Source: Brassica napus (lineage: Eukaryota > Streptophyta > Magnoliopsida > Brassicales > Brassicaceae). Taken from it: a stretch of 64,000 nt of DNA. Every line of letters starts with the position of its first letter. Position 1 is the stretch's first letter. The DNA lies in the NCBI RefSeq assembly GCF_020379485.1, contig NC_063449.1:33229473-33293472 (forward strand), in the 5' to 3' direction. Under the pieces are notes generated by a model. That model was not told the origin of the DNA. It worked only from the letters and a program-made list of their open reading frames with translations, and searched no databases. The translations under genes and the position numbers were made by a program. Positions 10,882 through 21,412 of this stretch are shown here, piece by piece.

Positions 10882-11105
10882 TTTCGCTCCTCTCACTTCA
10901 CGTGGCTCCCAACAGTACATCTCCCTCACAGTCCCTGGGCTCACTCAGCAAATGTGGAACGTCAAGAACATGATGTGCGCAGCTGATCCACGCCACGGAC
11001 GGTAGCTCACAGCCTCAGCCATGTTCTGAGGAAAGATGAGTACAAAGGAAGTTGACGAACAGATCTTGAACGTCCAGAACAAGAACTCATCCTACTTCAT
11101 TGAGC
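10882..11105 (+). pseudogene. Beta-tubulin pseudogene, right part
   Basis: Resumes with [23 protein letters not shown] and [11 protein letters not shown], ending at KNSSYFIE. Two stops interrupt it: TAG for Tyr in GRYLTAS and TGA for Arg in MFRGKMS. Homology stops abruptly at ~11105, where Helitron-family sequence begins. Confidence 0.92.
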
Positions 11106-11109
11106 GTAA

Positions 11110-11708
11110 AATGTTTATTCTAATAATTGTTGAATACGATCTTTGACTGTTCAACCATAATTATATCTTTCATAAGCCCTATATATATTAATTTGAATGT
11201 CTATTAAATGTAATTTTTATTCATATGGTTTTATGATCAGTTGTATTTTATTATAACAAAAAATTTAAACTATAGATCATAAAATTTTCAATGTGAGACT
11301 TTTAACAATATTCATTATTTATAGTAGTTTTTAAAAATTCAAAATATAACATATACGGAAAAATCTAAATTTTTATTATATTGTTAATATGATTGTTTAA
11401 TTTATTTTAATAATATAATATTAAAAATAATGGAAGATATGTAAATTGTTATTAAATCTTTATTATTAAAATCATTAATTGTCAAATATGTATTTTCCAC
11501 TTTTGGTAATTCCGTAGTATTTATTTAATGAAAAAATGAAAACTAATAATTATAGATTGTTAATTAATTTCATGGTTAGTTTAATAAGAAATATATAATA
11601 TATGTTTAGTGGACCAACATATTTCTCTAAAAACTTTAAAAAACATTCTATTGATGACATGTGTCATAGTTAAAATGTTATAATGCTTCTCTTTTAATAT
11701 ATAGGAGA
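11110..11708 (-). mobile_element. Helitron remnant (5' end present)
   Basis: On the minus strand a 5' end reading TCTCCTATATATTAAA starts at 11708 after an A. The body matches the Helitrons at 15258-16812 and 18720-19735 (TGGTCCAC block, TCAAAATATAACATAT block). No CTAG hairpin end is found on the left; the sequence abuts the tubulin fragment, which may have been captured by it. Confidence 0.65.
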
Positions 11709-11733
11709 TTTCTTCGCGTAGTGTTTTGAAAAC

Positions 11734-12570
11734 ATGGTTGGACTAGTTCTTTATCAGATTTTGGATTATGTTACATAAACTTATATTATGATTATAACAG
11801 TTATACACAATATTATATAAATTAGTTATATAGTTTTACATATATAATTAATTTAATTTTAAATAAAAAAATTTGTTCTGATCATTATGATAGTTTTTAC
11901 ATCATACTTAGAGTTGTTGATATATAATTTATAATTTTAATAAATCATATTTGAATAATTAAATAAATGAAAAATGTGAATGTGTTATAATATGAATCAT
12001 GGAGTCTACGAAGACATGTATTTTCATGAACATCATCGTTTAGATTTCATATATTTGTATTTTTTATAAAGTTGTAACTATAGTATAAAACTAATAAAAA
12101 GTAGAATGCTTATATATATATATATATATATATATTAAATCAAGTATATAAAACAAATATATATATATATATATTATATAATCGCCCGAAAATATAAATT
12201 TGTAGAAATACTACTGGAGTAAAAAAAATTGAATTCTGGATAATCTAAAAGAAAATATTTAGTTATTTTGATAATTATCATTATATCAATATCTAAAATA
12301 TTATGCATTGTGTTATTATCTAAAATATTATGTATTGTGTTAATCATAAAATCTAAAGATTTAATAAACTAAAAGAGAAATCTCTATATATACTTATTTA
12401 TCTATCCAAAAGAAAGAAAATAAAGTTGTGAATTTCCAAGTTCTCATGCAATAAATGTAATTTTATTTTATGAAAATACTTATTCAAGTATAAAAAGTTT
12501 ATTGTTAATTTATTTTGGATTTTTCAAAAGCATGGATCATTTAGTTTGTTGATTTCTGAATTGATTTACA
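11734..12570. other. Intergenic AT-rich DNA with a TA microsatellite
   Basis: No gene is seen. A (TA)n tract lies at ~12111-12134 and a second at ~12160-12175. At 11719-11733 the 15-base end of the 43916 MITE family (TAGTGTTTTGAAAAC) occurs alone. Confidence 0.5.
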
Positions 12571-12576
12571 AGATGA

Positions 12577-13397
12577 TTGATTATGTGGATGCTGCATTCG
12601 CGGACAAAACACATAATCTATTATTATCGACGGCGACACGGTGACGTTTGTGCTTCTTCTCATCACCAATCCATTTCCAATCAAACGTTCAGATCAACTG
12701 GAAAGACAACAATGGAGACATTCTTGAATGATGTCCGAATTGGGACGAGCGGAGCTTCGATTTTGGCTAATTGATTTGTTTGGAATTTCTGGGAAGCGAG
12801 GAACACGGCGAAGGGGCATTTTAATTGGTCTATAGCTCCTGCTTATTGACGAACAGGTTAGAACTCTGTGTTGATTAATTTTACTGCTTCCATTGGTTCC
12901 TATTAACTAATACCATTCTGCGAAAGGCAACTGAGCGTGGACAAGAATACATTCTTATTATTTTCTTTGCAACAAAAAAAAAAAGAAAAGGTTCTGCAAC
13001 TCCAGTTGGTGATTTTGGAAATATGAAGAAGTGCAAGCAAGAAGCTTTATCAGACATTTAATCTGCTAGAAGACTAAACGTAAGAATGTCTTAATGGATA
13101 TACTCTTCTTTTATCTTTTTAAAAAAGTTACCCGACTGCTCAAGTGATATACTTTAATCATTCTTTCTTTATAAAAAGTAGTAAAAGAACTCAAGGTTCT
13201 TATCATCATGGAGCATAAACATCCTCTACCCAGTTTTTCCACAACAATTGACGCTCAACGTAATTCTTCACAACAAAATCCTCCTCATATCAGGTTATGG
13301 CAAATCGCAGATTGTTAGATGCATCTGATGGTTATAGACTATGAGAATTATGGAATACCTAATGCCGAGTACCATTCAATTGTGAGGAGGCGGTAGA
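12577..13397 (+). other. Unassigned gene-like DNA upstream of the YchF fragment
   Basis: Base composition is less AT-rich than the flanks and a 65-codon open frame is present (12577-12774), but no family is recognised and no splice-consistent gene model can be built. It may be further captured or decayed genic sequence. Confidence 0.3.
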
Positions 13398-13770
13398 GAA
13401 GTTGATTCCGTTCTCCAGGTTTCACCTTTTTGTCTCCCTCATTAATTGCTCAAGTTCCTTCTTGGAAGATTGTGTAGTAACTGATTTGCTTTCTCATCAG
13501 GTGGTGCGCTGCTTTGAGGACAACGATATTTATCATGTCGGTGGCAAAGTAAATCCCACGTCTGGCCTTGATTTCATCAATCTCAAACTCATTTTCTGCG
13601 ACTTGGATCAGGTTACGCTTACTTATTCATTCCCTTTCTCGAACCTGGCTAAGCATAGTTTTATTAAAGCTGCTTTACTTCACCTTCTTACAAGAAATAC
13701 AGATTTGTAAAATACTCGAGAGACTTACGAAATGCAAGGCAAGAGGATTCACAATCTAAAGTCAAAGAAA
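13398..13770 (+). pseudogene. YchF/Obg-like GTPase gene fragment with introns retained
   Basis: Three exon pieces are visible: 13398-13418 (EVDSVLQ), 13501-13611 (VVRCFEDNDI, then GGKVNP and LIFCDLDQ) and 13703-~13770 (a KIE(K/R)L-like piece, then SQSKVKE after a 1-base slip). Both introns have GT..AG ends and phase 0. The protein matches the end of the G domain and start of the coiled-coil insert of the organellar-type YchF GTPase. The nucleotide-binding N-terminus and the TGS domain are absent. Confidence 0.82.
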
Positions 13771-14168
13771 ACTATTGTCTGAATGCCTTTGGTATAATTG
13801 TAGTGTGCTTTATAGTGATATTGCAGTAGATGTGTAGCTACGTAGTCTAGACAAGTAAATTAAGAAAACACGAAGGATCAGTTTAGCTTCTATAGATAAT
13901 GGGATTTGATGTATTTGATTCACTAAATGAATGGAGTTAGAGCTTTACAAAAAAATGTTTCTTTTATTGCATATCTTTTGGCGATTTTTGACCCGTTCAA
14001 ACTAATGTGTTATATATGCACACAACTGTTCTGATGGATCAAGATTTCTTGCAGGGAAATTGAGAAATTAAAATTATCTGAGATGTCAAGCAAATAAGGC
14101 GTCATTGAAGTGGCGAAGATGTGAGCAGTGCTTGCTTCTCATATACTCAACTTCAGTAGTAAACTTTT

Positions 14169-14471
14169 GTGATTCTCTTTATAACGACCGATGATTTGTT
14201 TGAAACCATATATGTTTTTGAATCCTCACAGTTTCATTTTAGAGCAAGATCTAAAGTGAGGTACATGTGCAGCATTTACAAGCTACACGATGAAGCCAAA
14301 TACAAGGTCTTCATGCGCTGGATATCTGATGAGTCAAAATGGGAGCACCAATTTAAATGTTGTTCTAAAGATGGTGTAAAGAAATGCTGTTCTAAAGCTT
14401 CCGATAAACCATGTTTTGTTCTTGGATATGATCTTGCAACTTTGAATTTAATAATTTATTATTTTGTTTGA
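14169..14471 (+). CDS. Unrecognised 100-codon open frame, Cys-rich in its second half
   Basis: The middle section has denser coding-like composition and contains paired cysteines (KCCSK repeated three times). No family is recognised. The ends of the frame read like intergenic AT-rich DNA, so it could be part of a decayed exon. Confidence 0.2.
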   Translation: MILFITTDDLFETIYVFESSQFHFRARSKVRYMCSIYKLHDEAKYKVFMRWISDESKWEHQFKCCSKDGVKKCCSKASDKPCFVLGYDLATLNLIIYYFV

Positions 14472-14479
14472 CTTAATAA

Positions 14480-15257
14480 TTATTAAGTTGTCAAAATTCG
14501 TTTATAAAAAAATTAACAAATATTAGCTCTTTTGTCTTCTTTTTTGTTTAATAATATACAGTCGTGATCTTATACTTGCCCTGGAGAAACGAGACACCAG
14601 AACTACAAACTAGCTTATGAATGTATCTTGATCTAAAATTATAGCACACGATACATTTTTAACTAATGCATATATCATATTATGTTTTTTTTTATGTTCC
14701 ATAATAAATTTCTAAAATAAAATAATAGATTATTCGGTATAACAAATAAAAATAATATAGGAGGTAATAGAATAAGTAAAAAAGCCACCGATTATATACG
14801 AAACTGAATAATAATATTTTATTAAAACACAAGTACATTCACTATATACAAAATATAAAATAATCAATGTTTGGAGTATTAAACCTAACAACAACAATAC
14901 AAACTTGAATTTACTTACTATATATAAAAAAAGTGAGCAAACCTTAAGAAAATATATACCATTTCAATCATGAAATTCGTGTCATGCTAATACAACTTTA
15001 TAATCTCTAAAAAGAATAATAAAAAATAAAGAATTTTAGTTAGAAAATGACATAAAAATGTATTCTCATTATAAAAAACATAAAAAGAAAGAAAAATAAT
15101 AACAAAAATAGTATAATGTCATAAAATATATTTGACAACAAATAAAAGAACAAAAACAAGTTACAAAAAGAAGCAAACATCAAACGTTAAGTAAAATGAA
15201 TATAGTATCTTTCATCACTTAAAATTTTCTACAAGACAACAATCATTTTAATACATA
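14480..15257. other. Intergenic AT-rich DNA
   Basis: Strongly A-rich from 14700 to 15250. No gene, RNA or complete element is supported. It may contain the 5' part of the element whose Helitron-type 3' end is at 16917. Confidence 0.45.
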
Positions 15258-15533
15258 CTAGGATAAGACCCGCGCCTTGCGCGGAATTAAGTTATTATTT
15301 TTATTATATTTTGGAGAATGAAACAATAGTTTGGCTTCATTTGGATTAGGGGTGTTCAATCCAGATATCGGGTTGGTTTCGATTCGGTTCGGTTTTTTTC
15401 GGTATTTTGGTTAGTAAAATATAACTACTATTCTAAATCCATATTTACTTTGACTTTAGTCTTTCACATACTTTTGAAAGATTTCAACTGGACAACTAAA
15501 TTGATCATCCAATCTTGTTGCTTTAAATCATTA

Positions 15534-15569
<36 letters not shown>

Positions 15570-16812
15570 TAGTTTGAATATTTATTAAATAAAAATTCAT
15601 ATGCGTTTTATTTTATGATCATTTGTAACTTATTATAACAAAAAAAATAATCTATTGATCACAAAATTTTCAGAGTGAGAATCTTCAAATTTCTAATAAT
15701 ATATAGACGTTTTGAAAAATTCAAAATATAACATATAAGAAAAAATATAAATGTTTTTATTATATTTAATGTGATTTTTTAATATCTTTTAATAATATAA
15801 AATTAAAAAAGAACTAAGATACCAAAATTGTTATCAAATATTTATTATTCATAATAATTAATTTTCATATATATGTTAATCATATTAGGTAATTTCGTAG
15901 CTTCTAATTAAGGAAAGTGCAAAAACAATATTTGGTAGATTATTTATCAATTCGAATATTCGATAGTTAGTTTAATAAAAAAATATAATGTAAGTTAAGA
16001 TGGACCAACCTATTTTTTTAAGAATAGTATATTTTATATAGTCATTTATTAAATGAGAATTTATAATCATACACTTCTATGATCATTCATATCGTTTTAT
16101 AACTGAATATTTAAATCATTGATAACAAAATTTTCAATGTGAAATCTTTAATAAGTTTATAATTTATAAATGTTTTTGAAAATTCATTGAAAGTTTTAAT
16201 ATTAAAATATTTATGTAATCTTATGGTATATAGTTTAATCTATATATATATATATATATATGTTTTATTATTAAATGATATTTTTTACTCATATGGTTTT
16301 AAAATCATGTGTATCTTCTTATAATAAAAATGTTAAACCATTGATCATTAATTTTTAACATAATAATTTTAATAGTTTTAGTCATTTATTGTCGTTTAAA
16401 AAAATCAAAATATAACATATACGAAAAAATCTAAATTTTACTTTTATAGCTAATTTGATTGTTTAATTTATTTTAATAATATAAAATTAAACAAAAAATG
16501 ATGGAGGAGATATAAATTGTTATCAAATCTTTATTATTAAAATCATTAATTGTCATATATATATTAGTCATTTATGGTAATTCCGTAGGTTTGATTTAAG
16601 GAAAGAAAATAACATATCATATCATTATATCATATAGTTTGACCAACTTATGTATCTAACAACATATAAAAATCGAATGTGGACCTACTTATTTTTCAAT
16701 TGAATGTAATTGACTACCTAATTGAGTGACACCTATGCATTGGGGCCTATTTTAATTAATACAAAATTGAGGTTACATCTTTTCAAATGTTCTTCAATTA
16801 ATATATAGGGGA
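15258..16812 (-). mobile_element. Non-autonomous Helitron (1.56 kb)
   Basis: Minus-strand 5' end TCCCCTATATATTAATTG starts at 16812 after A. The 3' end is a hairpin CCGCGC-AAG-GCGCGG (15270-15284) followed by CTAG (15258-15261) and T. Two diverged copies of the same ~300-bp body sequence lie in tandem (15570-15900 and 16270-16580). A fragment of the TAGGGGTGTTCAAT element is present at 15347-15450. No protein-coding gene. (TA)n tracts lie at ~15535-15563 and ~16245-16262. Confidence 0.8.
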
Positions 16813-16892
16813 TTTCTTACAAATGCAAACCTAAAATACAAACCACAAAATCGTACAAAAAATTAAAATCTAGATCACAAGTAAAGTATATC

Positions 16893-16917
16893 CCGCCCGT
16901 AGGGCGGCTTACCCTAG
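16893..16917 (+). mobile_element. Helitron-type 3' terminus (plus orientation)
   Basis: Perfect hairpin CCGCCC-GTA-GGGCGG (16893-16907) is followed seven bases later by CTAG (16914-16917) and T. The matching 5' TC end is not identified; the Helitron at 15258-16812 may have inserted within this element. Confidence 0.65.
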
Positions 16918-17185
16918 TTTATAATATAATTTTACTATTTTATCATTAGCTCTCCCAATTAGGCTAGCTGTAATTAGATACACAGAATATAGTCAGATTA
17001 TACATAGAATAAGGAACGAACAAGGTTCTTGGTACATTTTTCTTTACAGTGCATAGTGTTTATCCCTAGTTTTGAAGATTCTATAAAATTTAAGTTTTGG
17101 GAATAAAATAGAAACTGAATTAGAATACTTACTTTCTTACTATTAAACTTCCTAACCTGAAGATTTGGCGAACACGCATATACAT

Positions 17186-17192
17186 TATATAA
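17186..17192 (+). promoter_or_regulatory. Possible TATA box of the F-box gene
   Basis: TATATAA is the nearest TATA-like sequence, 31 bp before the ATG, which would leave almost no 5' UTR. Upstream DNA is AT-rich, so the assignment is weak. Confidence 0.3.
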
Positions 17193-17222
17193 CTCACATG
17201 TTTTCTCCGGTTACTTAGAAAG

Positions 17223-18344
17223 ATGTTTTCTTGTTCTTTTCTTCCTCCGGAAGTTATCATCAGAATCCTCTCTTTCATTCCAAGCAAAAGATTACCAAAA
17301 CTCCGATTAGTTTCAAAGCAATTCAACTCCATAATCTCCGAACCCTGCTTCCTCCGTCTCCACCACACTCATGCCCTAAATTCACCATCCATCCTCACCG
17401 CCTTCAGCGTTTCCAGCAAATCCCTAGTCGTAGAGCTCAAGCTCCTTCGCTACACAAACCCTAACCAAACCGCTCTCACTGCTTTTCAGGCATCTCTTTT
17501 CGAAGAACGCTACAATGAGCAAACACAAAAACCCATCACAAAAAGCTTCCTCGGAGACAGAGTTAGAGTCTTGTCTTCCAACCATCAGTTAATATGTTTC
17601 GTGACTTCCAAGGAACACTTTCTCTATGACCCTATTAACCAAAAAACCCTAGAAATATCTCAATCACCATCTGCTTCTTCTTCATCTAGCCTTGTCTCCT
17701 TTGGCTTCGTCCCCTCAACATTACAATACAAAATCATCAGATTTCTCCTTCCTTGTCACCCAATCTGCAAGTTGGAGACACTTACCTTGTCCATCAAGGG
17801 AAGAAACTACAAGCACCATCTCGAGATATCTCCATGGAGATCACAAGAAACAGAATGTCCTTACCTTCTACAGCCATACCCTCCAGTTCACGCTGATGGA
17901 TTCCTTTACTGGACAACAAAAGAAGCTCCAGCAAAGATTGTCACTTTCTCTCTAGAACATGAGAAGTTCTCTGTTCTGCCTCCACCACCATGTTTTGAAG
18001 ACAATCCTAGTCACGACTTCAGCTTATGTGGTACCAGAGGGAAACTCTGGGCTGTAGACTACAATGCTCTTGAACCAAACATTGAGATTTGGATGATGAA
18101 TGGTTCCAATGGATCTGCTTGGGTTAAAACGCATCTTATTGACCTCAAAGAAACGTTGACCCGTTACTATCGAGCGTTTCCGATCAGGATTCATGATATA
18201 CGATGTGATTGTGTGTTTTTCCAGGTTTTGTATCCGAGTCGGGTGAAGATTTATTACACAAGCAAGAACGAAGTAAAGGACTTTGGAGAATTAAACCATG
18301 AGTTACAGTGCTGTTATTACACTGATGGTCTTTTGTGTCTCTGA
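17223..18344 (+). CDS. F-box protein (FBA-type), intact single exon
   Basis: 373 residues. The N-terminal F-box (about residues 7-45) shows the LPPEVIIRILSFIPSKRL...LRLVSKQFNSII pattern that binds SKP1 in SCF ubiquitin ligases. The rest resembles the F-box-associated domain of the large Brassicaceae family, with blocks such as YDPINQKTLEI, LVSFGFVPS and a later GTRGKLWAVDY, which usually recognises substrates. There are no stops or frameshifts over the usual length, and the ATG gives the F-box near the N-terminus as is normal. Target unknown; members of this family are often fast-evolving. It sits between two Helitron-rich blocks. Confidence 0.9.
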   Translation: MFSCSFLPPEVIIRILSFIPSKRLPKLRLVSKQFNSIISEPCFLRLHHTHALNSPSILTAFSVSSKSLVVELKLLRYTNPNQTALTAFQASLFEERYNEQTQKPITKSFLGDRVRVLSSNHQLICFVTSKEHFLYDPINQKTLEISQSPSASSSSSLVSFGFVPSTLQYKIIRFLLPCHPICKLETLTLSIKGRNYKHHLEISPWRSQETECPYLLQPYPPVHADGFLYWTTKEAPAKIVTFSLEHEKFSVLPPPPCFEDNPSHDFSLCGTRGKLWAVDYNALEPNIEIWMMNGSNGSAWVKTHLIDLKETLTRYYRAFPIRIHDIRCDCVFFQVLYPSRVKIYYTSKNEVKDFGELNHELQCCYYTDGLLCL

Positions 18345-18426
18345 CTTTGACTTGTAAGATCTTTTGATCATATCTCTTCAGTTTTGTCTCCATCTATTCT
18401 AGTATTCTACATATGATGAAGTGTAT

Positions 18427-18719
18427 TAGGCCTGCCGGTTCGGTTCAATCGGTTAGCTTGGTTTGGTTTATTTGGGTTTTGTTTAGTTTGATTTATTTTG
18501 GTTTCGTTTGGTTTGGCTTCTATGCTAAATGAACCAAGCAAAATTTTGGTTTAACTTAGATCTCATCTTAGTTTGTTAATGAAAATCTTATTGAAACTAA
18601 TCGAAGTTTTTTTTATTTCAGTTTAGTCTCAGTCAAAATTTCGAAATTGTTAAATTCCGATTATTTAGGTTCAAAGTTTGGTTCATTTGGTTAGTTTGCT
18701 ATATATATTTATATATTGA
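18427..18719. repeat. GGTTCGGTT/TTTGGTTT-rich repeat fragment
   Basis: Starts near GGCCTGCCGGTTCGG and consists of degenerate TTCGGTT/TTTGGTTT runs. A possible continuation lies at ~19740-19870, split by the Helitron at 18720-19735. Ends are not defined. Confidence 0.4.
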
Positions 18720-19195
18720 CTAGATTAAAATCTGCGCCTTGCGCGAGATTAACATTATATATATAAATTATTTTATGTATTATAAATTACTTTATTTATT
18801 ATATATTTTTACATGAATAAATATATATTGAATAAATAAAAATCAGTAACTATATATATAATTATATTGATGAGAATATATAAATCAATTTTATCAATCT
18901 AAACAATATTTTTTTCTTTTTGATAGGATATAATTAAATTTAAATGATATTAACATAATATATTTTTTAATTTTAATGTATAAAATGATGCTTTCTGCTC
19001 ATATTTTTTATATAGTAAAAATTTAAATTACTGATAACAAAATTTCCATTCTTGATTAATAGTTTTAGTAATTTATAATTTTTTAAAATTTAGTTGTTAA
19101 TGTTTGTTCAAATTTTTTTATCAAAACAATTGTTCAAAGTAAATTTTTAACTAAAATATGTATGTATTTTATATGGTATATATTTTAATTTAAAA

Positions 19196-19235
<40 letters not shown>

Positions 19236-19735
19236 CTTAATAATTAATTAATACTTTTTACTTATATGATATTGTAATCATTTGTATTTTGTCATAACAA
19301 AAATTTTAAATCATGGATCACAAAATTTGAATGTGAGACTTTTAACAATTTTAGTAATTTAAAGTCGTTTTTAAAAATTCAAAATATAACATATACATAA
19401 AATTCTAATTTTTATTATATGGTTAATGTTGTTGTTTAATTTATTTAATAATTTAAAATTAAAAAATATGATAGAAGATATACTAATTTTTATCAAATCT
19501 TCATTGTTCAAAATCATTAATTATCATATATACTTTGGCCACATTATACAATTGTAACTTTTATTTAAAGAAATAATAAAGAATATTAATAAAGAATTTA
19601 TAGTGAGTTTAATAAAAAGCTTATTATATAATTAAATGGACCAACTTTGTTCTAATGATTCTAAGAATCATCGTAGCGATGACACGTGGCTACAAATATA
19701 AGTTGTAATGTTTTTTCAATTAATATATATATGGA
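18720..19735 (-). mobile_element. Non-autonomous Helitron (1.0 kb)
   Basis: Minus-strand 5' end TCCATATATATATTAATTG at 19735 follows A. The 3' end has a GCGC-AAG-GCGC hairpin (18732-18746) and CTAG at 18720-18723 followed by T. The body is homologous to 11110-11708, 15258-16812 and 42570-43577. It contains a ~34-bp (TA)n tract at 19197-19232. No coding content. Confidence 0.82.
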
Positions 19736-20155
19736 TTAGTACGGGTTATAATTAAAAAAAAAATAGAAAATCGGAGTAACCAACTACTAAACCAATTACC
19801 GTATTTTTTGGTTTAATCTACCGATCATGGTTTTGTTATTTGGGAATACGCCTTGAAACTAAACCGGTTCTTACAGTCGTTGGCTTACCACAAATCTAAC
19901 TTTCACCTAAAACAAAACTAACCCATCCACGCGTCAGCATCTCTAAGTGTCAAGCTTTGTTTTGTTTTGTAATAAAAAAGAGTAATCTTTAGTTAGTGCA
20001 GTTATCACCCAATCGTCCCAACAATCAATTCGCACACATAAGAGAGAGAGAGAGAGAGATCTGGTTCGTTAAAATCTTTAGTTTAGTGCTACGAAAGGTC
20101 TCGACTTGACTGTTTCTATTTGACGGTAAGAAAGCGAGGAGAGCGAAATCAAAAG

Positions 20156-21412
20156 ATGAAGGCGGCGCAGAAGCCGATCCACGCCGTGACGACATGGGTT
20201 CGCCGGCAACCACCAAAGGTCAAAGCTTTTCTCGGTGTTGTATCCGCCATGACTGCTCTCGTTCTCTTAAGAGTGATTGTTCACGACCACGACAACCTTT
20301 TCGTCGCCGCCGAAGCTGTCCACGCCCTTGGAATCTCCGTTCTTATCTACAAACTCACCAAGGAGAAGACTTGCGCCGGTACTCAATCTCTCTTGATTCT
20401 TGAAGTGTTTCTAGGTTTAGATGTTGGGAATTGATTGGATTTGAGATTGATAGAGTTGGTTTGATTGCAATCTTTGGTTTGTGTTTCCGACAGGATTGTC
20501 TCTAAAGTCTCAAGAGTTAACAGCTCTGTTTCTGGCTGTGAGACTTTACTGTAGCTTTGTGATGGAGTTTGATATCCACACGTTACTTGATTCGGCTACA
20601 TTGGTGACTACCCTTTGGGTTATCTACATGATCCGTTTCAAGCTTAAAGTTAGTTACATGGAAGACAAAGACAATTTTGCGATCTACTACGTCGTAAGTT
20701 GTTGTCTTTTTGGTTTCTTTCTTGAGTTTCTTGTTGGAGATCTCAACTTTTCTAAACATTGCTGCAGGTTGTACCATGTGCTGTATTATCAGTCCTGATT
20801 CACCCATCAACACATCATCATATAATCAATAAGATCTCTTGGGCCTTCTGCGTTTACCTAGAAGCTGTTTCAGTCCTTCCTCAACTTAGAGTCATGCAAA
20901 ACACTAAGGTACTTTCCAAAAGCTTGTAACCAAGTCTTTATCCTTTTACAGATTTAAACTAGTAACGCATTGTCTTGTCTCAGATCGTGGAGCCATTCAC
21001 AGCACATTATGTATTTGCTTTGGGGATCGCCAGGTTCTTGAGTTGTGCACATTGGGTCCTTCAGGTTTTTTTTTCTTTGTTTCCTTAACTCTAATCTATA
21101 AAGCTCCATTATGTACAACTATATAGTATACAATAATAATAATAATGTGATGGTGGTGTAGGTTTTGGACACTCGAGGGAGGTTACTGACTGCTTTAGGA
21201 TATGGGTTTTGGCCTATAATGGTTCTCCTCTCTGAAGTCGTACAAACTTTCATTCTTGCCGACTTCTGCTACTACTATGTCAAGAGGTAAAATCAAAAAT
21301 GTTTCTGACACCTAATGACATTGATGGATGTTAAAAGATTCTTATGTTTTTGGTGTTCTACAGTTTGATGGGTGGCCAGCTAGTTCTTCGTCTGCCGTCA
21401 GGTGTTGTGTAA
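20156..21412 (+). CDS. ERD2-like protein (ER lumen protein-retaining receptor family), six exons
   Basis: Exons 20156-20378, 20494-20693, 20768-20908, 20984-21064, 21162-21286 and 21364-21412 join in frame with GT..AG introns to give 272 residues. The protein begins MKAAQKPIHAVTTWVRRQ and carries the seven-helix ERD2 fold with the conserved blocks HALGISVLIYKL, SLKSQELTALFLAVRLYCS, LPQLRVMQNTK, EPFTAHYVFALGIARF and YGFWPIMVLLSE, ending GGQLVLRLPSGVV. It matches the longer plant ERD2-like subgroup (Arabidopsis At1g75760/At1g19970 type) and not classical ERD2A/B. Location is expected to be ER-Golgi; KDEL binding by this subgroup is not established here. A GA repeat (20041-20060) lies in the likely 5' UTR. 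Confidence 0.95.

Noticed and set aside
20583..20813. Minus-strand 76-codon frame over the ERD2-like gene
   Set aside because: Antisense shadow of exons 2-3 and the intron between them.
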